A stretch of DNA of 11,197 bases from Candidatus Dadabacteria bacterium (GCA_022615255.1 JAKEHC010000053.1:1-11197); one strand, 5' to 3'. Shown: positions 1-7,507, numbered from the stretch's first letter. Program-made: numbers and translations. Notes: generated by a model from the letters alone, not told the origin.

Positions 1-1
1 G

Positions 2-811
2 AGCGGAGGACCAACAGCCACAGCGCTTTTGGTTCTCGCTCTATTGGGATTAAAAGTCGCTCTTATTGGGAAAGTAGGGGACGACGATCTTGGAAGAATC
101 CTTATTAAGCATCTTCAAAAAAAGGGAATAGACACCTCGGGTTTAATAATACAAAAATACAAGAAAACGCAATTTTCTTTCATCCCGATTGAAATGGAAG
201 GCGGAAGGCGTACTGTTTTCTGGTCCAAGGGAACAATTACCCCCCTTAAATCAAAAGATATAAGAAAAGAACTCATAACTCGTGCAAGGGCAATTCATCT
301 TGATGAGCTTTTTATTGAGGCTAATATCGAAGCCGCCAAAATAGCAAAGAAATCAGGGGTCATAGTCTCTATTGATGCAGGAAACTATGTCGAGGGTATT
401 AAAGAACTAAAAGGAAAAGTGGACTTATTCATAGCCTCCAAGGACTTTATGGAGGAGTACACCGGAGACCATAATCCTACTAATGGAATAAGGAAGCTCA
501 AAGATTTCCGAGCAAGGGTCACAACGGTAACGCTTGGTTCTAAAGGTTCCATCACAATCTATGATGATGAGCTTATTAAAACCCCAGCTTATAAAATCGA
601 ACCAGAGGATACAACAGGGGCCGGAGATGTATTTCACGGAGCATTTCTTTTTGGCTGGCTTAAAGATTGGAGCATAAGAAAAACCTTGGATTTTGCCTCC
701 GCTGCCGCCGCAATGAATTGTACCTATCTAGGAGCGCAGAGTGGAATACCCAAAAATCCAAAGGATGTATTTAATTTTATGAAAAAGACAGGCAGGAGAT
801 CTATGGGCTAA
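2..811 (+). CDS. PfkB-family carbohydrate kinase, 5' end cut by window edge
   Basis: This is the C-terminal ~269 residues of a ribokinase/PfkB-fold sugar kinase, which transfers the ATP gamma-phosphate to a sugar or nucleoside hydroxyl in the cytoplasm. The frame is open from base 2, so the true start lies upstream. The first visible residues (SGGPTATALLVLALLG) match the family's N-terminal GGxxxN/A substrate-binding region, followed by KVALIGKVGDDDLG (signature 1). The second signature, DTTGAGDVFHGAF, is encoded at about 608-646. The Asp codon at 626-628 is the expected catalytic base, and the GAG before it forms the anion hole. About 30 residues are probably missing from the front compared with a ~300-residue family member. 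A TTG at 29 could be called as a start but would remove the GGP motif. The substrate cannot be told from sequence: ribokinase-like and fructokinase-like enzymes are both possible. It is convergent with dnaJ and unlikely to be functionally linked to it. Confidence 0.9.
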   Translation, partial: SGGPTATALLVLALLGLKVALIGKVGDDDLGRILIKHLQKKGIDTSGLIIQKYKKTQFSFIPIEMEGGRRTVFWSKGTITPLKSKDIRKELITRARAIHLDELFIEANIEAAKIAKKSGVIVSIDAGNYVEGIKELKGKVDLFIASKDFMEEYTGDHNPTNGIRKLKDFRARVTTVTLGSKGSITIYDDELIKTPAYKIEPEDTTGAGDVFHGAFLFGWLKDWSIRKTLDFASAAAAMNCTYLGAQSGIPKNPKDVFNFMKKTGRRSMG

Positions 812-823
812 ATCCTAACTTTG

Positions 824-1915
824 CTATCCAAACAACTCGCGGAACTTCTCAAAAAATTTTTTAACTGCAGGGTTCTCATCGCCCTCCCCAGATCTTGCAA
901 ACTCTTCAAGTAACTGCTTCTGCTTTGAAGTAAGCTTAACGGGGACCTCCACCTGTGCCTTTATATAAAGATCCCCTTTTCCTCTTCCATTAAGGGACGC
1001 TACACCCTTGCCCTTAAGCCTGAAAGATTGCCCTGGCTGAGTCCCGGGAGGGATTCTAAGTATAGTTTTCCCCTCCAGTGTTGGAATCTCCATTTCCGCA
1101 CCGAGGGCTGCTTGAACAAAGCTTACCGGGACATCACAGAAGACATCCTTCCCCTCACGCTTAAAAAACTGATGCTCCTTTACGTATATTTCTACATATA
1201 GGTCTCCGCTAGGGCCACCATTATATCCAGCCTCCCCCTCTCCGCGAATCCTTAGTCTCGCGCCATCGCTGACCCCGGCAGGAACCTTTACTTTAATTCT
1301 TTGCTCCGATGTGATAAGCCCTTCTCCACTGCAAAGAGGGCAAGGGATTTTAATTACCCTTCCGGGGCCACGACAATTTGAGCATGTCCTGCTTATTGCA
1401 AAAAAACCTTCCGAGTACCTTACCTCACCTCTACCACCGCACATCACACAAACTATTTCCCCGCCAGGAGCAGCTCCACCCCCACCGCATTCAGAACACA
1501 TCACCCTTTTAGGAATAACCACTTCCTTCTCCACACCAAAAGCCGCTTCCTCAAAAGCAAGCTCAAGATTGTATTTTAAGTCTCTACCTCGCTCGGCATG
1601 GCGCCTTCTCCCAGCGTTAAAAACCTCTTCAAACAGGTTTCCAAAAAGGTCGTTGAAATTCGTTGTAAAATCAACGTCAGAAAAAAAGCCTTCGCCAGAG
1701 ATATGGCCGAAGCTGTCATATTGTGCTCTTTTCTCCGGGTTACTCAGAACCTGATATGCTGCATTAATATCCTTAAACCTTTCTTCCGACTTAACATTTC
1801 CTGGATTTCTATCAGGATGATACTCAAATGCAAGCTTCTTATAAGCCCTTTTTATCTCCTCCTGGGTCGAATTACGTCTAACACCCAGAATATCGTAATA
1901 GTCTCGTTTTGCCAT
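824..1915 (-). CDS. dnaJ: Chaperone protein DnaJ (Hsp40 co-chaperone)
   Basis: DnaJ binds unfolded proteins and stimulates DnaK ATP hydrolysis in the cytosol. The 363 residues show the full type I layout. The J domain covers residues 1-70, with the HPD triad at 33-35. A short linker region (~70-105) follows. The zinc domain has four CxxCxGxG repeats at 140-147, 156-163, 178-185 and 192-199, so all eight Cys are present. The two-lobed substrate-binding region runs from ~203 to 345. The linker is much poorer in Gly than a usual G/F region but keeps the FGNLFEEVF end. It is slightly shorter than the ~376 residues of E. coli DnaJ. The ATG at 1915 is preceded by AGGAG with normal spacing. It is last in the hrcA-grpE unit, separated from grpE by 171 bases that contain a possible small gene. 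Its stop is 12 bases from the stop of the opposing kinase gene. Confidence 0.98.
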   Translation of the reverse strand: MAKRDYYDILGVRRNSTQEEIKRAYKKLAFEYHPDRNPGNVKSEERFKDINAAYQVLSNPEKRAQYDSFGHISGEGFFSDVDFTTNFNDLFGNLFEEVFNAGRRRHAERGRDLKYNLELAFEEAAFGVEKEVVIPKRVMCSECGGGGAAPGGEIVCVMCGGRGEVRYSEGFFAISRTCSNCRGPGRVIKIPCPLCSGEGLITSEQRIKVKVPAGVSDGARLRIRGEGEAGYNGGPSGDLYVEIYVKEHQFFKREGKDVFCDVPVSFVQAALGAEMEIPTLEGKTILRIPPGTQPGQSFRLKGKGVASLNGRGKGDLYIKAQVEVPVKLTSKQKQLLEEFARSGEGDENPAVKKFFEKFRELFG

Positions 1916-1927
1916 TAATTACAACTC

Positions 1928-2074
1928 CTAAGACCCTTCTCTTTTTCTAAAACTATAGTAAACGTATGACATATCAACCATGTAGTTAAGTGGGATTAGT
2001 ACAGGTATCCTCAAACTACTCGAGTACACCTTAATAATCTCGACCAGGTTCTCCACTTTGGGAACCATTCTCAT
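1928..2074 (-). CDS. Possible 48-residue small protein between grpE and dnaJ
   Basis: I do not recognise this protein. An open frame of 49 codons fills nearly the whole grpE-dnaJ gap. Its ATG (2072-2074) lies 12 bases after the grpE stop. Its TAG (1928-1930) lies 12 bases before the dnaJ ATG and merges with the dnaJ ribosome site (TCTTAGGAG). The product begins MRMVPKVENLVEIIKVY, has a hydrophobic middle (LRIPVLIPLNYMV, about residues 21-33), is rich in Tyr near the end, and finishes with a basic FRKREGS tail. This composition looks protein-like rather than random. Against it, the ribosome site is weak (GAG five bases before the ATG), and a second Met at position 3 makes the start uncertain. 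The tight stop-to-start spacing on both sides would suit translational coupling. Function is unknown, and a chance open frame is possible. Confidence 0.4.
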   Translation of the reverse strand: MRMVPKVENLVEIIKVYSSSLRIPVLIPLNYMVDMSYVYYSFRKREGS

Positions 2075-2086
2075 TCAATCTCATAA

Positions 2087-2761
2087 TTAATTATTATCTG
2101 AATTCTCATCTATCAAATCTAAAAGCTCTTCTTCACCTGAGTTTCCCTTCCCATAACTGTCTTGTGTTTTAGCAGAGGCATTTTTATTGGCTGGAGACGT
2201 TTCCATTTCCTTTGATACCACAACAAGAGAGGGTCTTAAAAGCCTATCTCTTAAGGTATAACCCTTTAGAATCTCAGATATGATCAAATCCGGCGTTATT
2301 TCGCTGGACTGCTCATACTCTACAGCCTGATGGAATCTTGGATCGAATTTATCACCCTTACTAGCACTAACAAGGTTTACGCCAAACTTCTCAAGACAGC
2401 TAAGCAACTGCTTATGTACAAGATTTATGCCCTCTAGAATCAGTTTAGCTTCTTTCGAATTTTCTGAGTGCTCTAACGCGCGTTCTAGATTATCAAGCAC
2501 GTGGAGAAGCTCTTTTACCAGCTCCTCGTTTCCGTAGCGGATAATGTCGGCTTTCTCTTTAGCTACCCTCTTCTTATAATTATCAAAGTCAGCCGCCGCC
2601 CTTAAATACCTATCATAAAGTTCATCATATTCCCTCTTCTTTGCTTCAAGCTCATCTTGAAGAGCTTTCATCCCTGAAGGCAGCGCATCCTCCTCTAATA
2701 TACCATGGCCTTCATAATCAGGATTTTCTTTATTTTTATCCTTCATTTTGTCATTATCCAT
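2087..2761 (-). CDS. grpE: GrpE, nucleotide exchange factor of DnaK
   Basis: GrpE is a dimeric cytosolic factor that opens the DnaK nucleotide site and releases ADP. With the start chosen here it has 224 residues: a charged, disordered N-terminus (1-30), a long alpha-helical coiled-coil stalk (~32-100, including DFDNYKKR), helices around 103-125, and the C-terminal beta domain (~126-184). That domain carries FDPRFHQAVEY and the hallmark GYTLRDRLLRPSLVVVS. A hydrophilic, mostly acidic tail of about 40 residues follows, longer than in many family members. I chose the ATG at 2761, one base after the hrcA stop, with GGGGG about eight bases upstream. A GTG at 2788 in the same frame would add MKLSLGENK and overlap hrcA, and is less likely. 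The near-abutting junction suggests co-transcription and coupled translation with hrcA. Confidence 0.96.
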   Translation of the reverse strand: MDNDKMKDKNKENPDYEGHGILEEDALPSGMKALQDELEAKKREYDELYDRYLRAAADFDNYKKRVAKEKADIIRYGNEELVKELLHVLDNLERALEHSENSKEAKLILEGINLVHKQLLSCLEKFGVNLVSASKGDKFDPRFHQAVEYEQSSEITPDLIISEILKGYTLRDRLLRPSLVVVSKEMETSPANKNASAKTQDSYGKGNSGEEELLDLIDENSDNN

Positions 2762-2762
2762 C

Positions 2763-3794
2763 TTATTTTCCCCCAGCGATAATTTCACTCACAACTCTAG
2801 CAGTATAATCAACAAGTGGAATTATCTTAGAATAATCCATACGAATAGGACCCAATACGCCAAGTGTTCCGAGCTTTCTTCCTCCACCATATGGAGCCGC
2901 AACCAGGCTGTATCCTTCCACCATACCTATTTCAGAACCTACAAAAACCCTTGTACCCTCTCCATTCATAGCCTTATCCAGGATATCTACTAAAACACTC
3001 TTTTCTTCAAAAGCCTTAAGGAGTTTCCTGAGACGCTCAGGCGGAGTCCATTTGGAATTCTCAAGAATAGAAGTCTGTCCCTTTATATAAATATCAGACT
3101 GAACCTTTTGTTCATATATCTTTCTACTAAACCTAAGAAGATCCAGAACCAATTCATGATAGAGACGCCTCTCTGATTTGAGTCTATCCAAGACTAATAT
3201 CCTTAATTCATCCAGTGTAAGTCCTACAGTAAGCTCGTTAAGATAACTGCTCAACCTTTTGAGCATGTCATCCGGAGCTTCTCTGGTCATCCTGATGAGC
3301 GTCTTATCCGTCATGCCGCCTTCGAACACAATTATGAATAGAACCTTTTTATCGCCCATTCTTATCAATTCAGTTGATTTTATCTTCATTAACCTCGCTC
3401 GCGGCAGCATTACCAAGCCAGCAAACTGAGAAATATCAGAAAGCATTTTACTGGTTTCATGCATTACTTCATCGAGGGTACCTTCAATATTCTCATAGTG
3501 TTTCCTTATAACCACCCTATTCTTCTTAGAAAGCTTTTGAGGATAGAGCAAAGAATCAACATAAAACCTGATCCCCTTCTCACTAGGGATTCTGCCAGCA
3601 GACACATGGGGCTGAGCCAGATAGCCATCGTTCATAAGATCACCCATAGTTGTTCTCACAGTAGCGGGACTCCATGGGAGGTCATAGCTTTTGACAAGTG
3701 CATTAGACCCAATTGCCTCTCCAGTTTTTATATGATGATTAACGATTAAATTAAGGACCCTTTTTCCCCTTTCCGAAAGCGTTTCTGTATTCAT
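2763..3794 (-). CDS. hrcA: HrcA, heat-inducible transcription repressor
   Basis: HrcA is a DNA-binding repressor of class I heat-shock genes. It normally binds the CIRCE inverted repeat and depends on GroEL for folding. The 343 residues have the usual length and parts: an N-terminal winged helix (~1-85) with SPATVRTTMGDLMNDGYL as the recognition region and the hallmark QPHVSAGRIPSEKGIRFYVD, then the GAF-like and dimerisation parts through to the C-terminal LGVLGPIRMDYSKIIPLVDY segment. The ATG at 3794 is the only sensible start, since no ATG or GTG follows soon in frame. No Shine-Dalgarno sequence precedes it. A strong sigma70-like promoter lies so close (3812-3840) that the leader would be only about 11 bases. 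It heads the hrcA-grpE-dnaJ unit and would be autoregulated if an operator exists, but no CIRCE is visible. Confidence 0.97.
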   Translation of the reverse strand: MNTETLSERGKRVLNLIVNHHIKTGEAIGSNALVKSYDLPWSPATVRTTMGDLMNDGYLAQPHVSAGRIPSEKGIRFYVDSLLYPQKLSKKNRVVIRKHYENIEGTLDEVMHETSKMLSDISQFAGLVMLPRARLMKIKSTELIRMGDKKVLFIIVFEGGMTDKTLIRMTREAPDDMLKRLSSYLNELTVGLTLDELRILVLDRLKSERRLYHELVLDLLRFSRKIYEQKVQSDIYIKGQTSILENSKWTPPERLRKLLKAFEEKSVLVDILDKAMNGEGTRVFVGSEIGMVEGYSLVAAPYGGGRKLGTLGVLGPIRMDYSKIIPLVDYTARVVSEIIAGGK

Positions 3795-3811
3795 ATCGGC
3801 TATACTTAAAA

Positions 3812-3840
3812 AATATAATAATCATAGGATAAATTGTCAA
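3812..3840 (-). promoter_or_regulatory. Predicted sigma70-type promoter of hrcA-grpE-dnaJ
   Basis: On the minus strand there is a perfect TTGACA (3835-3840), a 17-base spacer, and TATATT (3812-3817, five of six consensus bases). Transcription would start near 3805, giving a leader of only ~11 bases before the hrcA ATG. No CIRCE-type inverted repeat overlaps it. Prediction is from sequence only. Confidence 0.65.
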
Positions 3841-3851
3841 CGAAAAGATCA

Positions 3852-3898
3852 TGATTCGTGAATAGTGATTCGAGCCAAAAAAACCTGATCACGAATCA
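3852..3898. repeat. Degenerate repeat with 10-bp inverted arms, copy A
   Basis: TGATTCGTGA (3852-3861) is matched by its exact reverse complement TCACGAATCA (3889-3898), with 27 bases between the arms. Inside it is GTGAATAGTGATT (3858-3870), which occurs identically at 7600-7612. The right arm overlaps the stop codon of the ppx gene. No T-run follows on the minus strand, so it is not a normal intrinsic terminator. It is probably a member of a dispersed intergenic repeat family. Confidence 0.5.
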
Positions 3899-4813
3899 CA
3901 ATAAGCTATAGGCAACTCCTTCAAGAAGACCGCCATCGCTAACTAGAATGTTTTTCTTAGAGAATCTCTTCATTGTTTTAAGCATTATCAATGTGCCTGG
4001 AATAATCACATCCTCCCTACCCTTTTCAAGCCCTGAGATTTCTAACCTCTTTAGTGGAGAAATCCCAATTAAGGTTTCGAAGGAGCTGACGAGCATATGA
4101 TGCTTTAAAATAAATCCATTAATCAAGTCCGGATTATATTTTTTTAAACCAAGCTGGATTGCGGCAAGCGTGGTTGGTGTTCCAGCAGTTCCTACCAGAG
4201 TCAGCTTAGAACTTAAAACCTTTGGTATCCAAGACAATTTCAGAGATAATACATTCTCAATATCGTCGGATAGTTTTTTTATATCAGAGCGAGTAGGTAT
4301 ATCCGTTTTCAAATATCTTTCAGCAAGATGCACGACTCCAAGATTAGTGCTTACGAGACCCAAAACCTGACCTTTTTTCACAAATATGTATTCGGTGCTT
4401 CCTCCGCCAATATCAAAAATCACACAGTATTCTGTAAGAATAGAAACCGATTTTAAAACTCCATTCACGGTAAGTTGGGCTTCCTCTTCGCCAGAAATAA
4501 CCTCCGTTTTAATCCCAGTTTCCTTTTGAACCCTTTCCAAGAACTTGGAGCCATTTTGGGATTCTCTAACTACGCTTGTAGCCACCGCCCTTACTTTTCT
4601 TACCTTGTATCTTTTAATTATCCTAGCAAATTTTTTTAAAGCGCTGAGCGATCTTTTAATTGCGCCTTCAGTTATTTCGCCTTCTCTAGTAAATCCGCCT
4701 CCTAGTCTTGTGATTACACGGTCAACGTATAGCTTCTTTATCTCTTTATCCTTGAGGTAACAGACTAATATCCTAAATGTATTTGTACCTATATCTATTG
4801 AGGCTATACGCAT
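3896..4813 (-). CDS. Ppx/GppA-family phosphatase, short form
   Basis: This family (exopolyphosphatase / pppGpp phosphohydrolase) removes terminal phosphates from inorganic polyphosphate or converts pppGpp to ppGpp. It belongs to the ASKHA (actin/Hsp70-like) ATPase-fold superfamily. The 305 residues hold just the two core domains, with no C-terminal HD domain, as in short bacterial members. Visible motifs are DIGTNTFRIL (phosphate 1, residues 7-16), ATSVVRES (~78-85), GEEEA with the catalytic glutamates (108-112), FDIGGGSTE (phosphate 2, 133-141), GTAGTPTTLAA (~209-219), and DGGLLEG near the C-terminus. The ATG at 4813 begins MRIASIDIG exactly as expected for the family, but no clear Shine-Dalgarno sequence precedes it. 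It lies 63 bases after the carbonic anhydrase-like gene and may be co-transcribed with it. Sequence alone does not decide between polyphosphate and pppGpp as substrate. Confidence 0.93.
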   Translation of the reverse strand: MRIASIDIGTNTFRILVCYLKDKEIKKLYVDRVITRLGGGFTREGEITEGAIKRSLSALKKFARIIKRYKVRKVRAVATSVVRESQNGSKFLERVQKETGIKTEVISGEEEAQLTVNGVLKSVSILTEYCVIFDIGGGSTEYIFVKKGQVLGLVSTNLGVVHLAERYLKTDIPTRSDIKKLSDDIENVLSLKLSWIPKVLSSKLTLVGTAGTPTTLAAIQLGLKKYNPDLINGFILKHHMLVSSFETLIGISPLKRLEISGLEKGREDVIIPGTLIMLKTMKRFSKKNILVSDGGLLEGVAYSLL

Positions 4814-4876
4814 TGTATAATTGGAAATTCAGGTCTCTCCGCTTGACCCGATAGTTTGAATCAAAGAGAATTAACG

Positions 4877-5386
4877 CTACGTTTTATGTGCCCTTGAATA
4901 CCGCACATAATTCATCGCCGACTGCTTTAGATTCCAAACCTCTTCTGGCTTTAGCTCCCTTTTCACCTTTGCTGGCACACCCATAACAATTGTTCCTGAT
5001 GGGACAGTGAATCCAGGTGCGACTAAGCTTCCAGCTCCAACCATCGAGCCCTCCTCTACGATAGCCCCATCAAGAACAATAGCTCCAATGCCGATAAGAA
5101 CACAATTTTGAATAGTACATCCATGAATCACAGCCCTGTGACCGGCGGTCACATCATCTCCGATAATTAAAGGATGGGTATCTTGATTAACATGTAATAC
5201 ACAGAGATCCTGTATATTTGTCCTATCTCCGATCCTGATGAAATTTACATCGCCTCGCACAACAGTTTTAAACCATATGCTAGACTCTTCTCCTATCGTG
5301 ACGTCTCCTATCACTTCTGCGCTATCAGCGATAAATGCGCTTTCATCTATCCTAGGCAAAATACCGTTATAAGGTCTTATCATCAT
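4877..5386 (-). CDS. Gamma-class carbonic anhydrase-like protein (YrdA/PaaY family)
   Basis: This is a left-handed beta-helix (hexapeptide repeat) protein of 169 residues that would act as a trimer with metal sites between subunits. Repeated V/I-G-x-x-V/I-x-I hexapeptides run from about 20 to 140. The expected metal-binding histidines are H65 (VLHV), H83 (AGHRAVIHG) and H88. R44-D46 (VVRGD) and Q59-D60 match conserved active-site residues of gamma carbonic anhydrases. The C-terminal helix (~150-169) is typical of this family. Many relatives have weak or no measured CO2 hydration activity, so the enzyme call is by family only. Two adjacent ATGs (5384-5386 and 5381-5383) are possible starts, and AGAGGG directly upstream suits the second slightly better. 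It follows the EF-G2-like gene by 36 bases and is probably in the same transcript. Confidence 0.93.
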   Translation of the reverse strand: MMIRPYNGILPRIDESAFIADSAEVIGDVTIGEESSIWFKTVVRGDVNFIRIGDRTNIQDLCVLHVNQDTHPLIIGDDVTAGHRAVIHGCTIQNCVLIGIGAIVLDGAIVEEGSMVGAGSLVAPGFTVPSGTIVMGVPAKVKRELKPEEVWNLKQSAMNYVRYSRAHKT

Positions 5387-5433
5387 CCCTCTTTTCTCAA
5401 TATGAACATCGGGTAAACACCATCATCCCTCTT
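5381..5433 (-). repeat. 13-bp direct repeat across the EF-G2 / carbonic anhydrase junction
   Basis: AAGAGGGATGATG on the minus strand occurs at 5433-5421, across the end of the GTPase gene and its TGA stop, and again at 5393-5381, forming the ribosome site and double ATG of the next gene. The copies are 40 bases apart. It may be a small local duplication or coincidence. Confidence 0.5.
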
Positions 5434-7507
5434 GAGCCATCTTTTCCTTTGAAGCCTCGTCAATTATCTTAGAAGCAAGATGACTAGGAACCTCTTCATA
5501 ATGAGAAAACTCCATGCTGAACATGCCTCGCCCGCTTGTAATGGATCTTAGTTCAGGTGCGTAAGTAAGAATCTCAGCCATAGGGACTAATGCTTTCACT
5601 ACGTGACCCCCTGCTTGAGGTTCAACACCAGATACCTTTCCCCTTCTTGAATTGATATCGCCTATTACATCCCCTAAGCAGTCCTCGGGGGTAAGGGCTT
5701 CGACGCGCATTATAGGCTCGAGAAGAATAGGTTGAGCCATCTCCATAGCCTTTTTGAAACCCATGGAGCCTGCGATCTTAAAGGCTATATCTGAAGAATC
5801 CACCGGGTGATACTTCCCATCAAAAAGAATTACCTTAATATCCACAACGGGATAGCCTGCGAGAATACCCTTATGCATAGCCTCCTTAACCCCCTTCTCC
5901 ACCGAAGGGATATAATTCTTCGGTATTACACCCCCTACAATCCTATCTACAAACTCATATCCCCCGCTTCTTTGAAGCGGCTCAATCTGGAGCCAGGCAT
6001 CTCCGTATTGCCCTCTTCCGCCTGTCTGCTTTATGTATTTTCCCTCTGCCTTTGCCATAGTCTTTATCGTCTCCTTATAAGGGACCTTAGGGGTTTTCAT
6101 CTCCACGTTTACGCCATATTTATTCTTGAGTTTGTCCACTGTAATCTCCACATGAACCTGTCCCGTTCCAGAAAGGAGAAACTCTTTAGTTTCTTCATCC
6201 CTTCTAAAGAGAACAGTCGGATCCTCTTCGCGGATTCTAGCCAGCGATGACATGAGCTTGTCTTCATCCGCCCTTGTCTTAGGTTGTATGGCATACGATA
6301 TAACGGCTTGTGGCATAGCTTGGGGATGAATAACTATTGGATGTGATTCATCAGAAAGTGTATCCCCGGTCTCGGTATCCTTAAGCTTATTGACTGTAAC
6401 AATGTCACCAAATTGAGCGGGACTAACAGGAAACTGCTTTCTACCAATTATTCTGAATAATTGACCGATCTTCTCGCGTGACTTTCTAGTCGCGTTGAAT
6501 ACTGTTGAATCGGCTTTCATAGATCCAGAAAATATTCTCATAATACTTATTTTCCCGGCATAGGGATCAGATATAGTCTTGAACGCAAAGGCTGACATTG
6601 ATTCTTCCGCCTTTGGCTCTTTCTCTATATCTTCACCCTTTATATTCTGGGCCTTAATAGATGGCCGCTCTAATGGAGAAGGAAGGTTATGGCAAACCCC
6701 GTCCATAAGTAAGTTGATCCCTATTAGTTTTACAGCGGATCCAACATAAACAGGCACTATTTTTGCGTTCAGCACACCTTCTCTTAACATTTTATAAATC
6801 AGTGGGTTATCAAAGGATTCTCCGCTCAGATACTTTTCAAGTAATTCATCGTTAATCTCCGCAACAGACTCGACCAATCTTTCTCTCCAAACGTTTGCCT
6901 GACTTTCCAAATCCTTTGGGATGCCATCGATCGTGTATTTCCCAGCCTCGGCGTAGATATAAGCCTTCATTTCTATTAGGTCTATGACCCCTTTAAAGCT
7001 CTCCTCCTCCCCGATAGGAATTGTAAGAGGAACAGGTTTAACACCCAAATCCTTTTCTATATCAGCAATGCCGTTTTCAAAACTAGCCCTCTCTCTATCC
7101 AGTTTGTTCATAAATAGCAACCTTGGAATACCTAAGTCAGCGGCTACCTGCCAGAATTTTTGAGTCTGTGCTTTTACGCCTGTGATTCCACTCACAATAA
7201 TAATTGCTCCGTCTATAACCCTGAGAGCGCTCTCAGTCTCAAACAAAAAGTTTGCAAACCCCGGTGTATCAACTAGATTTACAAGATGGTCGTTCCACTC
7301 ATAAAAAGCAACATGAGAATTAATTGACATTTTACGGCTTTGCTCTTCTAATTCGTAATCCAAAATAGAGGAACCATCGTCAACCTTTCCGAGTTTTTGA
7401 GTAGCTCCACTGAGAAAAAGCATCCCCTCTGCAAGAGAGGTTTTTCCAGCGCCGTGATGAGCTATTATTGCTAAATTTCTTACGTTTTTACGGGGATAAT
7501 CTTTCAT
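5423..7507 (-). CDS. EF-G-like translational GTPase (EF-G2 type)
   Basis: This ribosome-binding GTPase has 694 residues and all five EF-G domains. The G domain has P-loop AHHGAGKTS (16-24), switch I KMSIN (59-63), G3 DTPGF (80-84) and G4 NKLD (134-137). Domain IV keeps TGGRGQYG and the HPVDSSDIAFKIAG segment, and domain V ends with RSITSGRGMFSMEF. The P-loop HHGAGKTS and the G3 DTPGFANF differ from classical EF-G (AHIDAGKT, DTPGHVDF). In particular, Phe84 replaces the histidine that positions the hydrolytic water. Such changes are usual in the paralogous EF-G2 group, so this is probably not the main fusA, which normally sits in the str operon with rpsL/rpsG. The role of EF-G2 is poorly defined (slow or alternative translocation, or recycling). 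GGAGGT precedes the ATG by eight bases, and a good promoter lies at 7535-7564. Confidence 0.92.
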   Translation of the reverse strand: MKDYPRKNVRNLAIIAHHGAGKTSLAEGMLFLSGATQKLGKVDDGSSILDYELEEQSRKMSINSHVAFYEWNDHLVNLVDTPGFANFLFETESALRVIDGAIIIVSGITGVKAQTQKFWQVAADLGIPRLLFMNKLDRERASFENGIADIEKDLGVKPVPLTIPIGEEESFKGVIDLIEMKAYIYAEAGKYTIDGIPKDLESQANVWRERLVESVAEINDELLEKYLSGESFDNPLIYKMLREGVLNAKIVPVYVGSAVKLIGINLLMDGVCHNLPSPLERPSIKAQNIKGEDIEKEPKAEESMSAFAFKTISDPYAGKISIMRIFSGSMKADSTVFNATRKSREKIGQLFRIIGRKQFPVSPAQFGDIVTVNKLKDTETGDTLSDESHPIVIHPQAMPQAVISYAIQPKTRADEDKLMSSLARIREEDPTVLFRRDEETKEFLLSGTGQVHVEITVDKLKNKYGVNVEMKTPKVPYKETIKTMAKAEGKYIKQTGGRGQYGDAWLQIEPLQRSGGYEFVDRIVGGVIPKNYIPSVEKGVKEAMHKGILAGYPVVDIKVILFDGKYHPVDSSDIAFKIAGSMGFKKAMEMAQPILLEPIMRVEALTPEDCLGDVIGDINSRRGKVSGVEPQAGGHVVKALVPMAEILTYAPELRSITSGRGMFSMEFSHYEEVPSHLASKIIDEASKEKMAQEG

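Noticed and set aside
855..866. A6T6 tract near the dnaJ end considered as a terminator
   Set aside because: It encodes KKFF in the conserved DnaJ C-terminus and has no GC stem.
2464..2475. GAGTGCTCTAAC resembling half of a CIRCE operator
   Set aside because: It is inside grpE coding sequence and lacks the matching TTAGCACTC half at the required nine-base spacing.
7221..7236. 16-base perfect palindrome CTGAGAGCGCTCTCAG
   Set aside because: It lies inside well-conserved coding sequence of the EF-G2-like gene (ESALRV) and is explained by codon choice; no sign of an operator role.
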